Positions 24,501 to 35,104 of a stretch of 64,000 nucleotides of DNA are shown piece after piece. Position 1 is the stretch's first letter, and every line of letters begins with the position of its first letter. Under the pieces are notes generated by a model. It made no database searches. It was not told where the DNA came from and saw only the letters and a list, made by a program, of their open reading frames with translations. The stretch is taken from positions 19,529,750-19,593,749 of the forward strand of contig CM073551.1 in NCBI GenBank assembly GCA_037074615.1, given 5' to 3'. Both the position numbers and the translations under genes were made by a program. This stretch comes from Leucaena leucocephala. Lineage: Eukaryota > Streptophyta > Magnoliopsida > Fabales > Fabaceae.

Positions 24501-25141
24501 TCGCAGGTTCTCTCTCTCTAATTGGATTCCTTTTCTTTTTTATTTTTTAAAAAAAGATTTCTATGTGCATATTATATAGTTAAATTAGAGGTTGTATTTT
24601 TGTGATTGTTCAGGGATTGAATCTTACAAAGCATGGCAATGACTGTATTATTCTGCCTAGTGATAATTATTCTTATTGGCTAGCATTCAAAGGTGAAGGA
24701 ACTTCTGTAAAATTTAAAGTGCCTCCAGTTAGTGGTCGTGATCATTTAAAAGGGTTGATTGTTTGTAGTGTATATATCCCCTCAGGTGATTTAGATAATA
24801 AGGCATGTGAATCTTGTATAATTTGTTTAACGATCACAAATTATACAAAGACAACCACTTTGATCTACTCAGAAGACAAATTAAATTCCTTGGAAGAATT
24901 AGAGAGGAAGGAGATAATATCAAATCTAGAATCAGATGACCAAGTAGAGGTGAAAGCAGTTTTTAAGGATGGATTCAATGTAAAGAAAATAGCGGTCTAT
25001 TTGATATATAGTGAGTCATTTGATGAACAGATAGAGCTTTCAACATCGAAAGCTATAAATTTAAGTGGCACCAAACACAAATGTGAGGAGGAAGAGGAGT
25101 CACATCATTTTATCAGTCCTAGAAAGACAATGAAGATTTGA
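18574..25141 (+). pseudogene. TIR-NBS-TIR-NBS-LRR-C-JID copy C, front half broken and LRR/C-JID part open
   Basis: Exons by comparison with copy D: 18574-18607, 19017-19457 (TIR1), about 19801-20814 (NBS1), 21024-21457 (TIR2), 21636-22728 (NBS2), 22965-23240, 23787-24506 (LRR), 24614-25141 (C-JID). Lesions: one base lost near 19,346 in TIR1; the NBS1 acceptor is CACGG where B and D have ACAGG; a T-run near 20,050 shifts frame; NBS1 loses a segment and stops at 20,694-20,696; TIR2 lacks the FLSFRG-coding stretch and is shifted; a Trp codon is TAG at 21,907-21,909; further shifts fall near 22,007 and 22,526. The last three exons are open and end in a full tail (HHFISPRKTMKI). The LRR exon is most like copy A. 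A truncated product from an internal start cannot be excluded. Confidence 0.85.
23459..23709. mobile_element. Stowaway-like MITE in the LRR intron of copy C
   Basis: Terminal inverted repeats CTCCCCCGGTCTTTAATATA and (reverse) CTTCTTTGATCCTTAATATA are flanked by TA on both sides (23,457-23,458 and 23,710-23,711), the target duplication expected of Stowaway (Tc1/mariner-type) MITEs. The same insertion is present in copy A but absent from the corresponding introns of B and D. Confidence 0.75.
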
Positions 25142-27580
25142 TGTTTCGAAACTTTCTTCCGTTTTTTGCTGCAACACTTTTAATTCTGAAGTGAATATAT
25201 TTCATTTCAGAATCAAAACTGATCTATATGCATAAGGTTGCACATAAATAATTATATTCTCCAATTTGTAGCTCTCTTTTACATATAATGTGGTGTGATT
25301 TCCCTCTTTCTTCTTCCTTCCTCGTCCTGGCAAAAGAATGAAAATAAAATTGTATAAAAAATATAAAAATAGCCAGGTGGCAAGTACAGGGAGGAAATGT
25401 TAGACTAAATTGAGGGGTAAAAGGCTTAGAATTATGATTCTATTTTTGGTATACTTAATAAGAAATGAAATCAACTAATCTTTCGTTCTGCTATTGCGAA
25501 GAATAAAAAAAACTTGTGGAATTGTGGCCAAAAGTAGTGGGGTCATATTGGTTATGATATTTGAAATGGAGAAAGCAGAGTGTTTTGAGTTTGAGATATT
25601 TGAAGCAAAAGCAAGAGACATTTCTGGAATTTCTCGTCGTCTTCTTGCTGAGGGGTTGTCATCTGGTAGCTATTGTGCTCGTAAGGTAACATCACATTCA
25701 TCAGTTGATAATATGCTTGGCATAGTGTCATTTTATCCTTCCCCGTTTCATCATTTTATTTTTACTTACTTGGACACCGAATCTAATAATTCATGATTCG
25801 TTGGTACATAATGCATTTGATGTCATTTATGTTTTGGATGAAGGTGATATGAAAGAGGACAGCTTTTTGTTTACAAGAATGAAAGTGGTCATGTGGACAC
25901 AAGACAAAGTTCATCAATCTGTCCGTCACTGCTAAAGAAGAATTTAATTGATCTTGTATTTTTCTTTTGGGTGTTGTTTCACTTTATAAAACCTTTATTT
26001 AGAATTGAGCACTGAGTTCTTCTTATTGGCTGTGAATATGCACTTCAGACAAGATGCTTATGCATTCTGTTCTGAGTAATTATAATTTATGAAGGCAAAG
26101 GAAACTTTCAAAATTGGTTATCACATTAGTTATTGAGGTTCTCGCCTTTAGGAACTAACCTTATTGCCAATTATTTATGCCATGATTGAACTTTGATCAC
26201 AAGGTTCCCTTATTAACTTCACAAGCGGAAAATTCTAAATTAGTAAATTTAACATGATGATTGTGCAATTAAATACTGTTAAAACATATTTATATTTTAA
26301 TCTTTTTAATATAATACTTTTATTTTAATTTCACAGTTATTGTTTAATTTCACAATCATTATTTTAAATCCATTGAGTGGGCATTCTCTGTTAGTAAAAT
26401 TAACAGTGTTAAATTTAAAAGAATAAAAATATACTTTTTAAATTTAAAAGATTAAAATAAAACTAACCAAATCGTATACTTTAGCCAAATCTGATATAAT
26501 CTCTTCCTTCAAATCTTAATTATAGTCATCAATGATATAGGGATACCTTTGAAAATGTCTCAACTGTTTTACATATTGATTATAAATTGTAAACAACTCA
26601 CTTAATAATTTTTGTTTGGACTCTACAAATTGGACACTATTGTATTTAATTTAAATCGAAGTAAGCCAATAATGCTGGACTAAAAAAAGCCGATAACTTG
26701 GAACAATAATTCTCACAGTCAAACGGCATAACCGGGAACGAGATTGGAAGAAAGTGATTGATTAAAATTAAAATAACAAAAAGAAACACCTTACTTTTAA
26801 TTAAATAACTTATCACCGGCCGGCCACTTTCTCGGGTCCCAAACTTTATTTTAGAAACATAAAAAATGAAGGTGAAAAAGCCACAAAGCCTCATCATTTC
26901 TCTCACTCTCACCCACTAAAATGCAAAACGCGTTGTGATATACTGATAATCAATTAGGATTAGTGAGAAGTTTACCCATTCTTTCCGCTTTTAATTAGCC
27001 CCAAGTGATACCATTTCTATTTGTTAAATTTTGTAAGGGTTCAATTAAATGATAAAAATGTTTTTTTTTCCTGTCTTCCAGGAAAAAAAAATAGATGTGT
27101 TTTTTTTATCATATTTATAAGAAACAGATATATCCTTTATTTTTATGCATTTATTAAAATCTTCGTTTCATATTATCATTAATAAATGAGTCACCAATCA
27201 ATTAATAAACTAGGCATTAAGTGTCTGTTTGACAACACTACAAATTAAGCACTTTTTTACAAAATCTCTCATCGCATGTGTATTAAAAAAATCTCCAAAA
27301 AACTCCTCACAAGTTTATCTCATACAAGATAAATACGTAGGATAAGTTTAATCTCAAATTGCGTAAATAACTATTTTTAGAGCATCCAATTGTAATCTAA
27401 ACAAGCATTAAGTCAATTTCCTTAATATTATTATTAATAAATGATGGTATTTCTTGATCGATTGATCGACTGAGGAAACAGGGGGGTGGGGGTGGGAAGG
27501 GAAGAGAGAAGAGTGAGGGTAGGTAGCCAAGTGGGAAAGAAGTTGCTACTCTACTTTGACCAACCATACGATTTATATGT
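25142..27580. other. 3' flank of copy C, duplicated counterpart of the A-B spacer
   Basis: Collinear with 1,416-3,100, including the gene fragment, the CACCGGCCGGCCACTTTCTC tract and the G-rich run at about 27,479. An extra segment at about 25,690-26,470 is longer than in the A-B spacer. After the 'gaagttgctactctactttga' type sequence near 27,540-27,565 the homology ends and a different, repeat-rich region begins. Confidence 0.55.
25545..25690 (+). pseudogene. Exon-like fragment of an unidentified gene, copy 2 of 3
   Basis: Encodes MEKAECFEFEIFEAKARD, then SGISRRLLAEG and SSGSYCARKV, and ends at a donor-like AAG|GTAACA. It is the longest open version of the three copies. The parent gene is not recognised. 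Confidence 0.45.
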
Positions 27581-27730
27581 AGCTTTCCTTGTTATTGGCT
27601 CTTGGAACCCCTCACCTGTAATTTTGTTGCTTATAGATATTAAATCCTCTAAATTAGTTTGGAGTTGGTCAATGGTTAATACTTACGGGCATAGTTCTTG
27701 CCAGAATGCATTACTAGTTTTAATTAATGT

Positions 27731-27894
27731 TGTAATACCTTATAATTCCAAACATTATAGTCAATGTTTTGCCCTAAACTTTGATACAGAAAAAGTATTA
27801 TTACTTTTATAGGACTAGAATTTCTGGGATAATTTAAAATTTTTCTTTTCTATCATCTATCTAAAAATAGTTTATCTATCTCCTCGCATGTGTG

Positions 27895-27933
<39 letters not shown>

Positions 27934-29730
27934 TACACTTAATCATTCATAGCCATCACGTTGATGGCGGTGAAGTTTCTACTTCCTGAGCTTAGGAATT
28001 ACAGGTTACAAGATTATATATATACATGCATACTCATAAATCTTAAATGAGCCATGCCAGGCTCTTTCCAAAAGCATATAAAACACTTCCAATTACATAA
28101 CAAAAATTATAATTCAGCTCCCACCTGCTTATCTCTCCTTATAACAATTCTTGCCCCTGGCTGTTTGTCATTGAAGAAAAAGAGGTGAGATTTAAAGAAT
28201 CTCAATAATAACAATTCTTCATATATATATGTGTGTGAGTGTACATATTCATAAAGCCTGCAAAACGAGCTATATCCACAACCAATCAACATAGTTTCAA
28301 TCACATATACATACATCCACTCAGTACAAGGACAAATCATCCTAGATGACGTCAAAGTACCCATGCATCATATCATGTATACCAAACGAAGTATATACAT
28401 TCACTGAACAGTGCCCTGTATTAGCAACTGTCAGTCCCTTATGCAAATTTTAGGTACAAGCTTCCAACTATCACAAATGGCGAGTAATCTCCCACGCTTA
28501 CGGGTGTCTCTATGCTTGGAATGTGTACTACTATGGGCCTATTTGGATATGATTTTAAAAAAAAACTTATAGACAACTTATGAAAAATGGTTTTTAGAGA
28601 AGAATTTATGAAAAAAAGTGGTTTTGAATAAATAAGTGTTTGGATAGTTATTTTTAGAATGACCTTTTATATTGATAAATTACCAAAAAGGATATGATTT
28701 GATTAAAAGTAAGAAAGATGAGAGAGGTAGAGAAAAGATAAGTGAGAGGAGAGAGGGTAGAAAAGAGAGAGAAAAGAAGAGAGAGGACAGAGGAGAGGGG
28801 TAGAGAGAGAGAGGAGAGAAAGTGTAAGAAAAAGTAGGGCTAAGATAGTAATTGGATAGTCCATAAGCTCTTTTACTGTTCAAAAAGCTAGTTTTAATAG
28901 CTTATTCAAAACTATGGTTTTAACCAAAAATACTTATGGACAAATATGGCTGTTTGTTTTAAAATTTTTCCAAATTAAAATTTTACCCAAAAATACTTTA
29001 AAGCCATGGTTTGAGATAAACCCAGGGCATATGACATAAACAAACATTCAGAACATCACATACACATATATGAAAAGAAACTTTTATTACCTGATTGCTT
29101 TTCTTCCAAAGTTCTCTTTGTCCTTTCTTTAAATGATGGCTCCAGGCAAATATTAAATCCTATATTCATATTTTAATAAGAGTAGGTTACTACGTTACTC
29201 AAACACTTTTAACGTATCACTCGTCCCTTTTTACTCCCTCATTAATAACTGATTATCTTGGTCAAAGGCAAACACAATTATACTAGATGTCATAATTCAT
29301 ATTTATAAAACTTCTCATTAAATTTTCTTGGCATTAGCTTCCTAAAAATTATACTAGATGTCATAATTCAGATTTTTTTTATAACTTATCCAACCTATAA
29401 TATAATTTCTCTTAAATTTTTGAACAAGCGATAACTCCTAACTATTTTTCTTAAATTCTACAAGAAAATAACCTTATAGAAATATGAATATTTCATCTTA
29501 ATTTATTTAAACATCTTTTAAAAAAATATTATCTTCCATTATTTTTTAGGTATTTAAAATACTATTTCTATGATTTTTCCTAATTTTCCTAGCCTTTAAT
29601 ATTGTTTTAGAAATTATCTTTTCTTTTGTTATTTTCTTGAAATGTTTTAAGCCTGTTTAATTTCAAAAAAATATTTCTATTTTTCCAAAATTTTCTAATT
29701 ATTACTTTACCCAAAGTTTGGGATGTTACA
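27731..29730 (-). mobile_element. Solo LTR (2,000 bp) upstream of copy D
   Basis: Left boundary AATGT|TGTAATACC and right boundary GGGATGTTACA|AATGT give a perfect 5-bp target duplication (27,726-27,730 and 29,731-29,735) around TG...CA termini. On the minus strand it starts TGTAACATCCCAAAC, a common start for plant Ty3/gypsy-type LTRs. There is no coding sequence. It contains a (TA)n run near 27,901 and a nested MITE at 28,535-29,030. Confidence 0.65.
28535..29030 (-). mobile_element. MITE with TGTTTGGA/TCCAAACA ends, copy 2 of 3
   Basis: Reverse complement of the element at 3,922-4,447, sharing AAATAAGTGTTTGGATAGTT, the 'accaaaaaggatatgatttga' region, an AG-rich core and the GGACTATCCAATTACTATC stretch in reverse. 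It is nested in the 2.0-kb solo LTR, so it inserted later. Confidence 0.65.
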
Positions 29731-30010
29731 AATGTGAAGTGATATTTTAGTTCTAAAAATTATATAATATTTTATCATTTTATTTTAGGCCTTTAAAGCA
29801 AATTTTGCATTCAGTATTGTTGTCAATTTCTGAATCCCTTTTGTTTTCATTCCACGTTTTAACTACAACATCAACTTCACATTAGGCCGCATGAACCATC
29901 TTTGTTTACTATCTTTTAAAAAGCTAATTGTAAAGATGAAAATGAAGATACTGATTGGAGGATGATATAAGATGTTAAAACTGAGAGAGATCAAATTTGG
30001 CGGACTAAAA

Positions 30011-33000
30011 TGTCACGTCCCGAAATTTGAGCCGTGACCGGCACGAAATATGAATAAATTCATATTCCTTAAGCCTTCATTCGTAACTAAAACGTTCAAA
30101 ATAATAATCATAATCTTATCTATAGGGTAAGTGGAGCATTTATTCTTTCAAATAAAATAGTACAAGTATTTCAGAAAATATAATTACATCAAAAGTCGAT
30201 GTGCCAAAACAATTGCTTCGGATCAAACGTGAGGCTCTTCACTGCTCAGCTGGAGGAATAGGGTCAACTGCTTTGAAGCCAAATATCTACTCGTGAATAA
30301 CTTCCCAAAAATATAATTTAAAATGTGAAAAATAATTTTAGCATGTTTAAGTATAAATTATAATACTTCGTAATTCAATACAATTGTTTCAGTAACTTTA
30401 TTTCATGAAGGTAAACACTTTATTTCATGAAAAACATTTCAAAACAGTCATTTAAAATCAATTACTTTTCCGTAGAACTTCAACAATAATTGAATTTTAA
30501 TACCTTTAAACATAACGCATATAGTTTCATAATTCATAACGAATAACTCAGTAAACGTTTTCTTTTCAGAAAATCTGTTTAAAACAATCATTTCAAAATA
30601 TCTCTTTTTTCCGTAGGACTTCGACAGAACGAAACAGGCGTGGACACACAGTCCACGAGGGTAACTAACCAATCCGGCGCGGCTCGAGGCCACGAAACAG
30701 GCGCAGGTATGAAACCCACGAAATACAGGCGCATGTACAAGACCCACGAATAATAGGCGCGAGAATAAATCCCACGAATAACAGGCGCGAGTCCAAGACC
30801 CACGAATATCCGTCGAGCTCGGGTTTAACCATGGTGCACCAAGGACTAACAGTACTGCTGTTAGTAACCAGCGTTCTGTCTTCCGTCCTCAAAAACCTTT
30901 CAATCATGCATGGGGCCATTTAACATTTAATAATCATAACATTTTTTCAATGCAACAATTTCCATTAAAATCATTCATAATCATGAAACATCCCCAGCAT
31001 GAACATTTTCGATAAATCATCAAAACATGTTTGTCAATCAATATGAACAAGTATGCAATAATGAAATATCCATTTTCAAATTTAAAACATAATTTCATAT
31101 GCTTGCTTTTTCGTAAATCATGCTGATATTAACATAAAGTCATGAGTTCGAAATTCTTTTCTCGTAATTCGTGATAAAAATGACATTTAATAAACATGTC
31201 AAATAAATAATTATATTTCCAAATCTCAAAGTTAGGGACGTTATTCACTCACCTGTTGCTCTTTCAACATATCATGATTTACTCTTGCTCTATCCCTCGA
31301 AAGTATTTTCTCGAATTACCTAGATTACCAAAATAAAATATTCTATCAGGAAATACCATTTATCTCTTGAATTACCTAACCCTCAAGATAAACATACCAT
31401 CAATAACTATTATCTATCTTTTTTACACTCTAAGCCTAAAAAAATTTGTCCCTTACTCAAAAGAATAATAAGTTAACAAATTAACTATTCCACCATTAAA
31501 TCAAATTCTCTCATCATGAAAGCATATCATCGTCCTTTTCCCTTAACTTTCAATTCCAACAATGCAATCATACAAGCTTAACCTAGCATCAAGGTCCAGA
31601 TTAAAAATCATTTCCAACCTTAATACCTTTGTTTAACATTACCTTTAAGCCTTTATGCTTGCTTTAATAACCCAAGACTCTATTAGTATAACATAAGCTT
31701 TCAAAACAATTTCTTAACCCAAAAAGGATGCCAAAACAGCCAATTTTCATCACTTGAGACTAAAGTACAGCGAACACGATAATCCTCCTCAAGCATAATA
31801 AACATCATACACATACGATCAACTATATCCATATGATGCCTAACATCCACTTTCCTTTCTTTATGCTTTCATATTTCATTTGAAACAAGAAATTTTCTAA
31901 GGTCTAGAACCATTCAAAGTTCAAACTCTCATTGTTTCACCTCACAACGTCATATATATGTGTACTTCTCAAAACAGCAACCAAATATGTATAAAAATAT
32001 ACCAGAACAGCAGCAACCCAAACCTTCTTCCCCACAGCCACGACACACACAACCAACAGAGGCACAATTCCTATCACCCATGCATTTCCCAAAACCATAT
32101 CACATTCAAGCATATAATTCCTCATTTCCATTTCCAAAACAATGAGCTCAAGAGCTCTCTTTTAATTAAATCCTTAAACCCCATTCCACTGCAACAATCA
32201 ATATAAACTCATACATATATATATACCTATGCTTTCCCAACAGAATTTACGGCATATGTATATATACATCAAAATAGCAGCCCAACATGTGTCTATATAT
32301 ATACCTACAGCAGCAACATCATATATAGATATATATATCAACAACAAAGTCCCAAGCCTTCTTCCTTCTCTGTTTTCATCTTTTCTTTTCTTTCTTTCTT
32401 TGTTTTTTTAGCACACAGAACCATAACGATCCAGCTCACTGGGGAAAATGGTGAAGAGAAGTACAGTGAACTTACCACCGCAACACAACACGGCAACAGA
32501 ATAGGAAAGTGCTGACTTCCATTCACCTCACACAGTAGCTTCAATGGCGGCAATAACGATGGACGCAACTGAAACAGAAAGAAGAAAGACCAACGGAGCT
32601 CCCACAAACACCAAACAGAAACGACAGCGATGCCAAAACAGGGAAGAAGCTCGGTACTGTAGCAGCTACAGTACCCGACATACACAGACTGCACAACTCA
32701 CGGCAACCAGCAGGAAAAGAAAGGTGGAAGAGATTCGGTGTACTGTTACTGCTACAGTACCCCCGACCATTACACTGCACAGGCAACCAAGTAACAGCGG
32801 CAGCAGCGACACCAACCCAAAATAGAGAAAGAGAATAACCGGCAGGAACCACGGCTCAGGCGACAAAATCTCAGCGGCACCCGAAACCTCTCTTCTCTCA
32901 CTCTCTCACGCGTCTGTGCTTGGAATGAGGAAAGGGAGAAGTGTACCAAAAATAAAAAGGGCAACGACATTCTTGCGTGCCGTGAACCTCCTTCCCGCGC

Positions 33001-33335
33001 CGCACGCCGACTCAACCCTTCCCCTTGTGCAGCGCGGTAGTTCAACTACTCTGGCATTCACGGGACGCTGCAACAGAGGAAAATGAGGAAAGAAGACGGG
33101 GATGGTTTAAAAGAATTCAGAGGGGTATTATTGTAATTTCATGCTAAGAAGACGGGGATGTTTAAAAGAATTCAGAGGGGTATTATTGTAATTTCACGCT
33201 AAAAAAAATGAAAAAAAACCTTCACTTCTGCAGTCATGAGGATTCGAACAGGAGACCGGAAGATTAAATACCCCACCACAAACCACTCAGCCATGAATAT
33301 CCCTTTGTGAAAATATTGCATTGGTATGGGTAATT
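30011..33335 (+). mobile_element. Diverged relative of the 3.2-kb LTR; right end unclear
   Basis: Starts TGTCACGTCCCGAAATTTGA and follows the element at 7,064 in order: GTGACCGGCAC, a 28-bp tandem array, an AC/CT-rich middle, and the tRNA-like segment near 33,225-33,302. The last 80 bp or so of the reference copy are not matched, and a palindromic MITE-like element starts at about 33,320, so the right end is truncated or interrupted. ORFs in the middle are low-complexity and not credible genes. Confidence 0.6.
30690..30810. repeat. 28-bp tandem repeats in the second LTR copy
   Basis: Four units built on ACGAATAA-AGGCGCGAG-tail, the GC-core version of the array at 7,892-8,036. Confidence 0.65.
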
Positions 33336-33770
33336 TGGAGGGGAGGGATTTTGTCCCCCTCCCCTTGTTTGGATGTTTGAAATTTTGAGGAGGGGAGGGA
33401 AATTTTTTTAAAATTTCCCCTCCCCTCTTAAGTTTCCCCTCCCCTCCAAAAGTGGGGGAATTTGGAGGGGAGAGTTTAATATTTATATTTTCTAATATTA
33501 ATATATTTATATTTTTTTTAATATACCTATATTTCCCTTATATTATATTTTATTAAAATAATATATGGGTAAATTTGTTTATATAAAAATATTTTCCCTC
33601 ATTTTCCTTCTTGAATCAAACAAGGTAATATAGAAATCCCTCTCCTCCCCTCTTTTAATGTTAATCCAAACAAGGTAATAATAAAATCCCTCCTTTTTCT
33701 TTCCTTCTTTTTCCCTCTATTAAAATCTCTCCCATTCCCTCCCCCACCATTGAGCCAAACACACCGTTAA
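33320..33770. mobile_element. Palindromic MITE-like element with G-rich/C-rich ends
   Basis: The left part reads TTTGGAGGGGAGGGATTTTG and CCTTGTTTGGATGTTTG. The right part reads AATCCAAACAAGGTAAT and CCCTCCCCCACCATTGAGCC, broadly the reverse complement. The interior is AT-rich and non-coding. Exact ends and the target duplication could not be fixed. Confidence 0.5.
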
Positions 33771-33774
33771 TTAT

Positions 33775-34640
33775 TCGAACGTGAAGGAAGCAGTTCTCTA
33801 ACCCTGGTTCATGCTGATCAAGTATTCTTCAACATTCTTCTCAGCCCGCCTCCAAAGGGCACACCTGGAGTTATTGATCAAACACGGCGTCTCCTGAATT
33901 ATGTTGAACAAAACTGCTCAAAAGCTCTTTGCACCCCTCAAATGAAGTATGTCTGTATTGCTGGAAGGTAAACTCATTCTTCATGCTTTGCTGAAAGGGT
34001 TATTTATTTGTTGGATAAGTGTGAAATTATTTTCTCTGCATAGTCCCTCAAGTGCTAAATGCTTTAACAGCTATTGATGATTCAGATGTCTCCATTGAAT
34101 TTCATGCTTGCAACTTTGTGATCCTTGAGACAGATGTACCTTCCTGGATTTTCAAATACATAAGGATTCTGAACTATTTGACTGTGGTAGTGAACCAAAA
34201 GTTGTTGAAACCTAAAAGACCAACAACTCCGGGAGTCATTGTGTTTTAGTTAGGAACTATACTTATGGTTTACCACTTCATGTTGATCTGAAATCTCAAG
34301 GCACATATTCTGGGAACCACTTCAGGAGTTTATGGGATGAAGACGTACACCACCAAAAATATTCGTAAACAGTTCAATATCTTTGTTATGTTCAGTGTAA
34401 CTTCAGTTGTCGAGGCCAAAAGAGTGATTGATAATATGAATTTTAATTGAGTACATTTATATGCAGATATATTGAAGGGGCTCAGGTTTTTGGCCAGTCA
34501 ATTGCAAAACTTGAGTCTGCGATTCCCATAAATGGTTATCAGCCAGTTTCTGAAGCTGCTGTTATGAGTGTTTCAAGCAATTCTCCGCCTATTAATACGA
34601 CTTTTCGAACTCGCTTTATTGGACAAGGGTACAAACAGGT
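33775..34640 (+). pseudogene. Multi-exon fragment of an unidentified conserved gene
   Basis: Three coding-looking stretches in order: about 33,805-33,967 (DQVFFNILLSPPPKG, then PQMKYVCIAGR, donor AAG|GTAAAC), about 34,045-34,245 (LNALTAIDDSDVSIEFHA, DVPSWIFKYIRILN) and about 34,468-34,637 (YIEGAQVFGQSIAKL, FRTRFIGQGYKQ, donor CAG|GTACTT). The middle stretch is followed by a frame change: GLPLHVDLKSQG is readable in another frame at about 34,268. No start, no complete frame and no recognised family. Likely a captured or decayed gene piece. Confidence 0.5.
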
Positions 34641-34914
34641 ACTTGAATCATTTTAAAGTAAAATTTCATATTGATTCTCTGATGATGATCCCAATATAAA
34701 TTGGCTTCCTTGAAGTTGCTTTTTTCCCCTTAGTCACTTTAATACTAGAAATTTTGATTAGTTTCAAGTCCATAGAACTTGTTCACCCCCAAATATTGTA
34801 TAGGATCTCTTACTCCTTGATAAGCTGAGTGGTGTCATTAATTTACTACTTGTTGAAGGATGAAATTAGAACCAAATCCAAGTTTTGAGTATTGAAGTGA
34901 TGTAAGAATCTGGT

Positions 34915-35104
34915 CTCTCTTTCTCTCTAGTCTCTGTTTCAGCAACCCAGCAATTCACAGGTAACTTTCCCCTCCATCTCCACCTTTGAGTGATTATGAT
35001 GCTAGTTGCTGCACTTTTAACGCATTCTTCTTCTTCTTCATAAAGAAACGATTGGTCGTTCCAACACTCCAATGTCTATGAAGCAGATACCGACGGAACA
35101 TTCC
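34915..35104 (+). promoter_or_regulatory. Truncated 5' leader of NLR copy D
   Basis: Homology to the leaders of copies B and C starts only at about 34,915 (CTCTGTTTCAGCAACCCAGC) and includes the donor CACAG|GTAACTTTCC at 34,961. Everything upstream of this point is unrelated to the B and C leaders. An in-frame ATG at 35,072 lies 11 codons before the conserved start at 35,105. Confidence 0.45.

Noticed and set aside
32338..33045. Several overlapping ORFs on both strands in the second LTR copy
   Set aside because: They overlap each other in many frames, are compositionally biased by CAACAG/CTGTTG runs and show no recognised domain.
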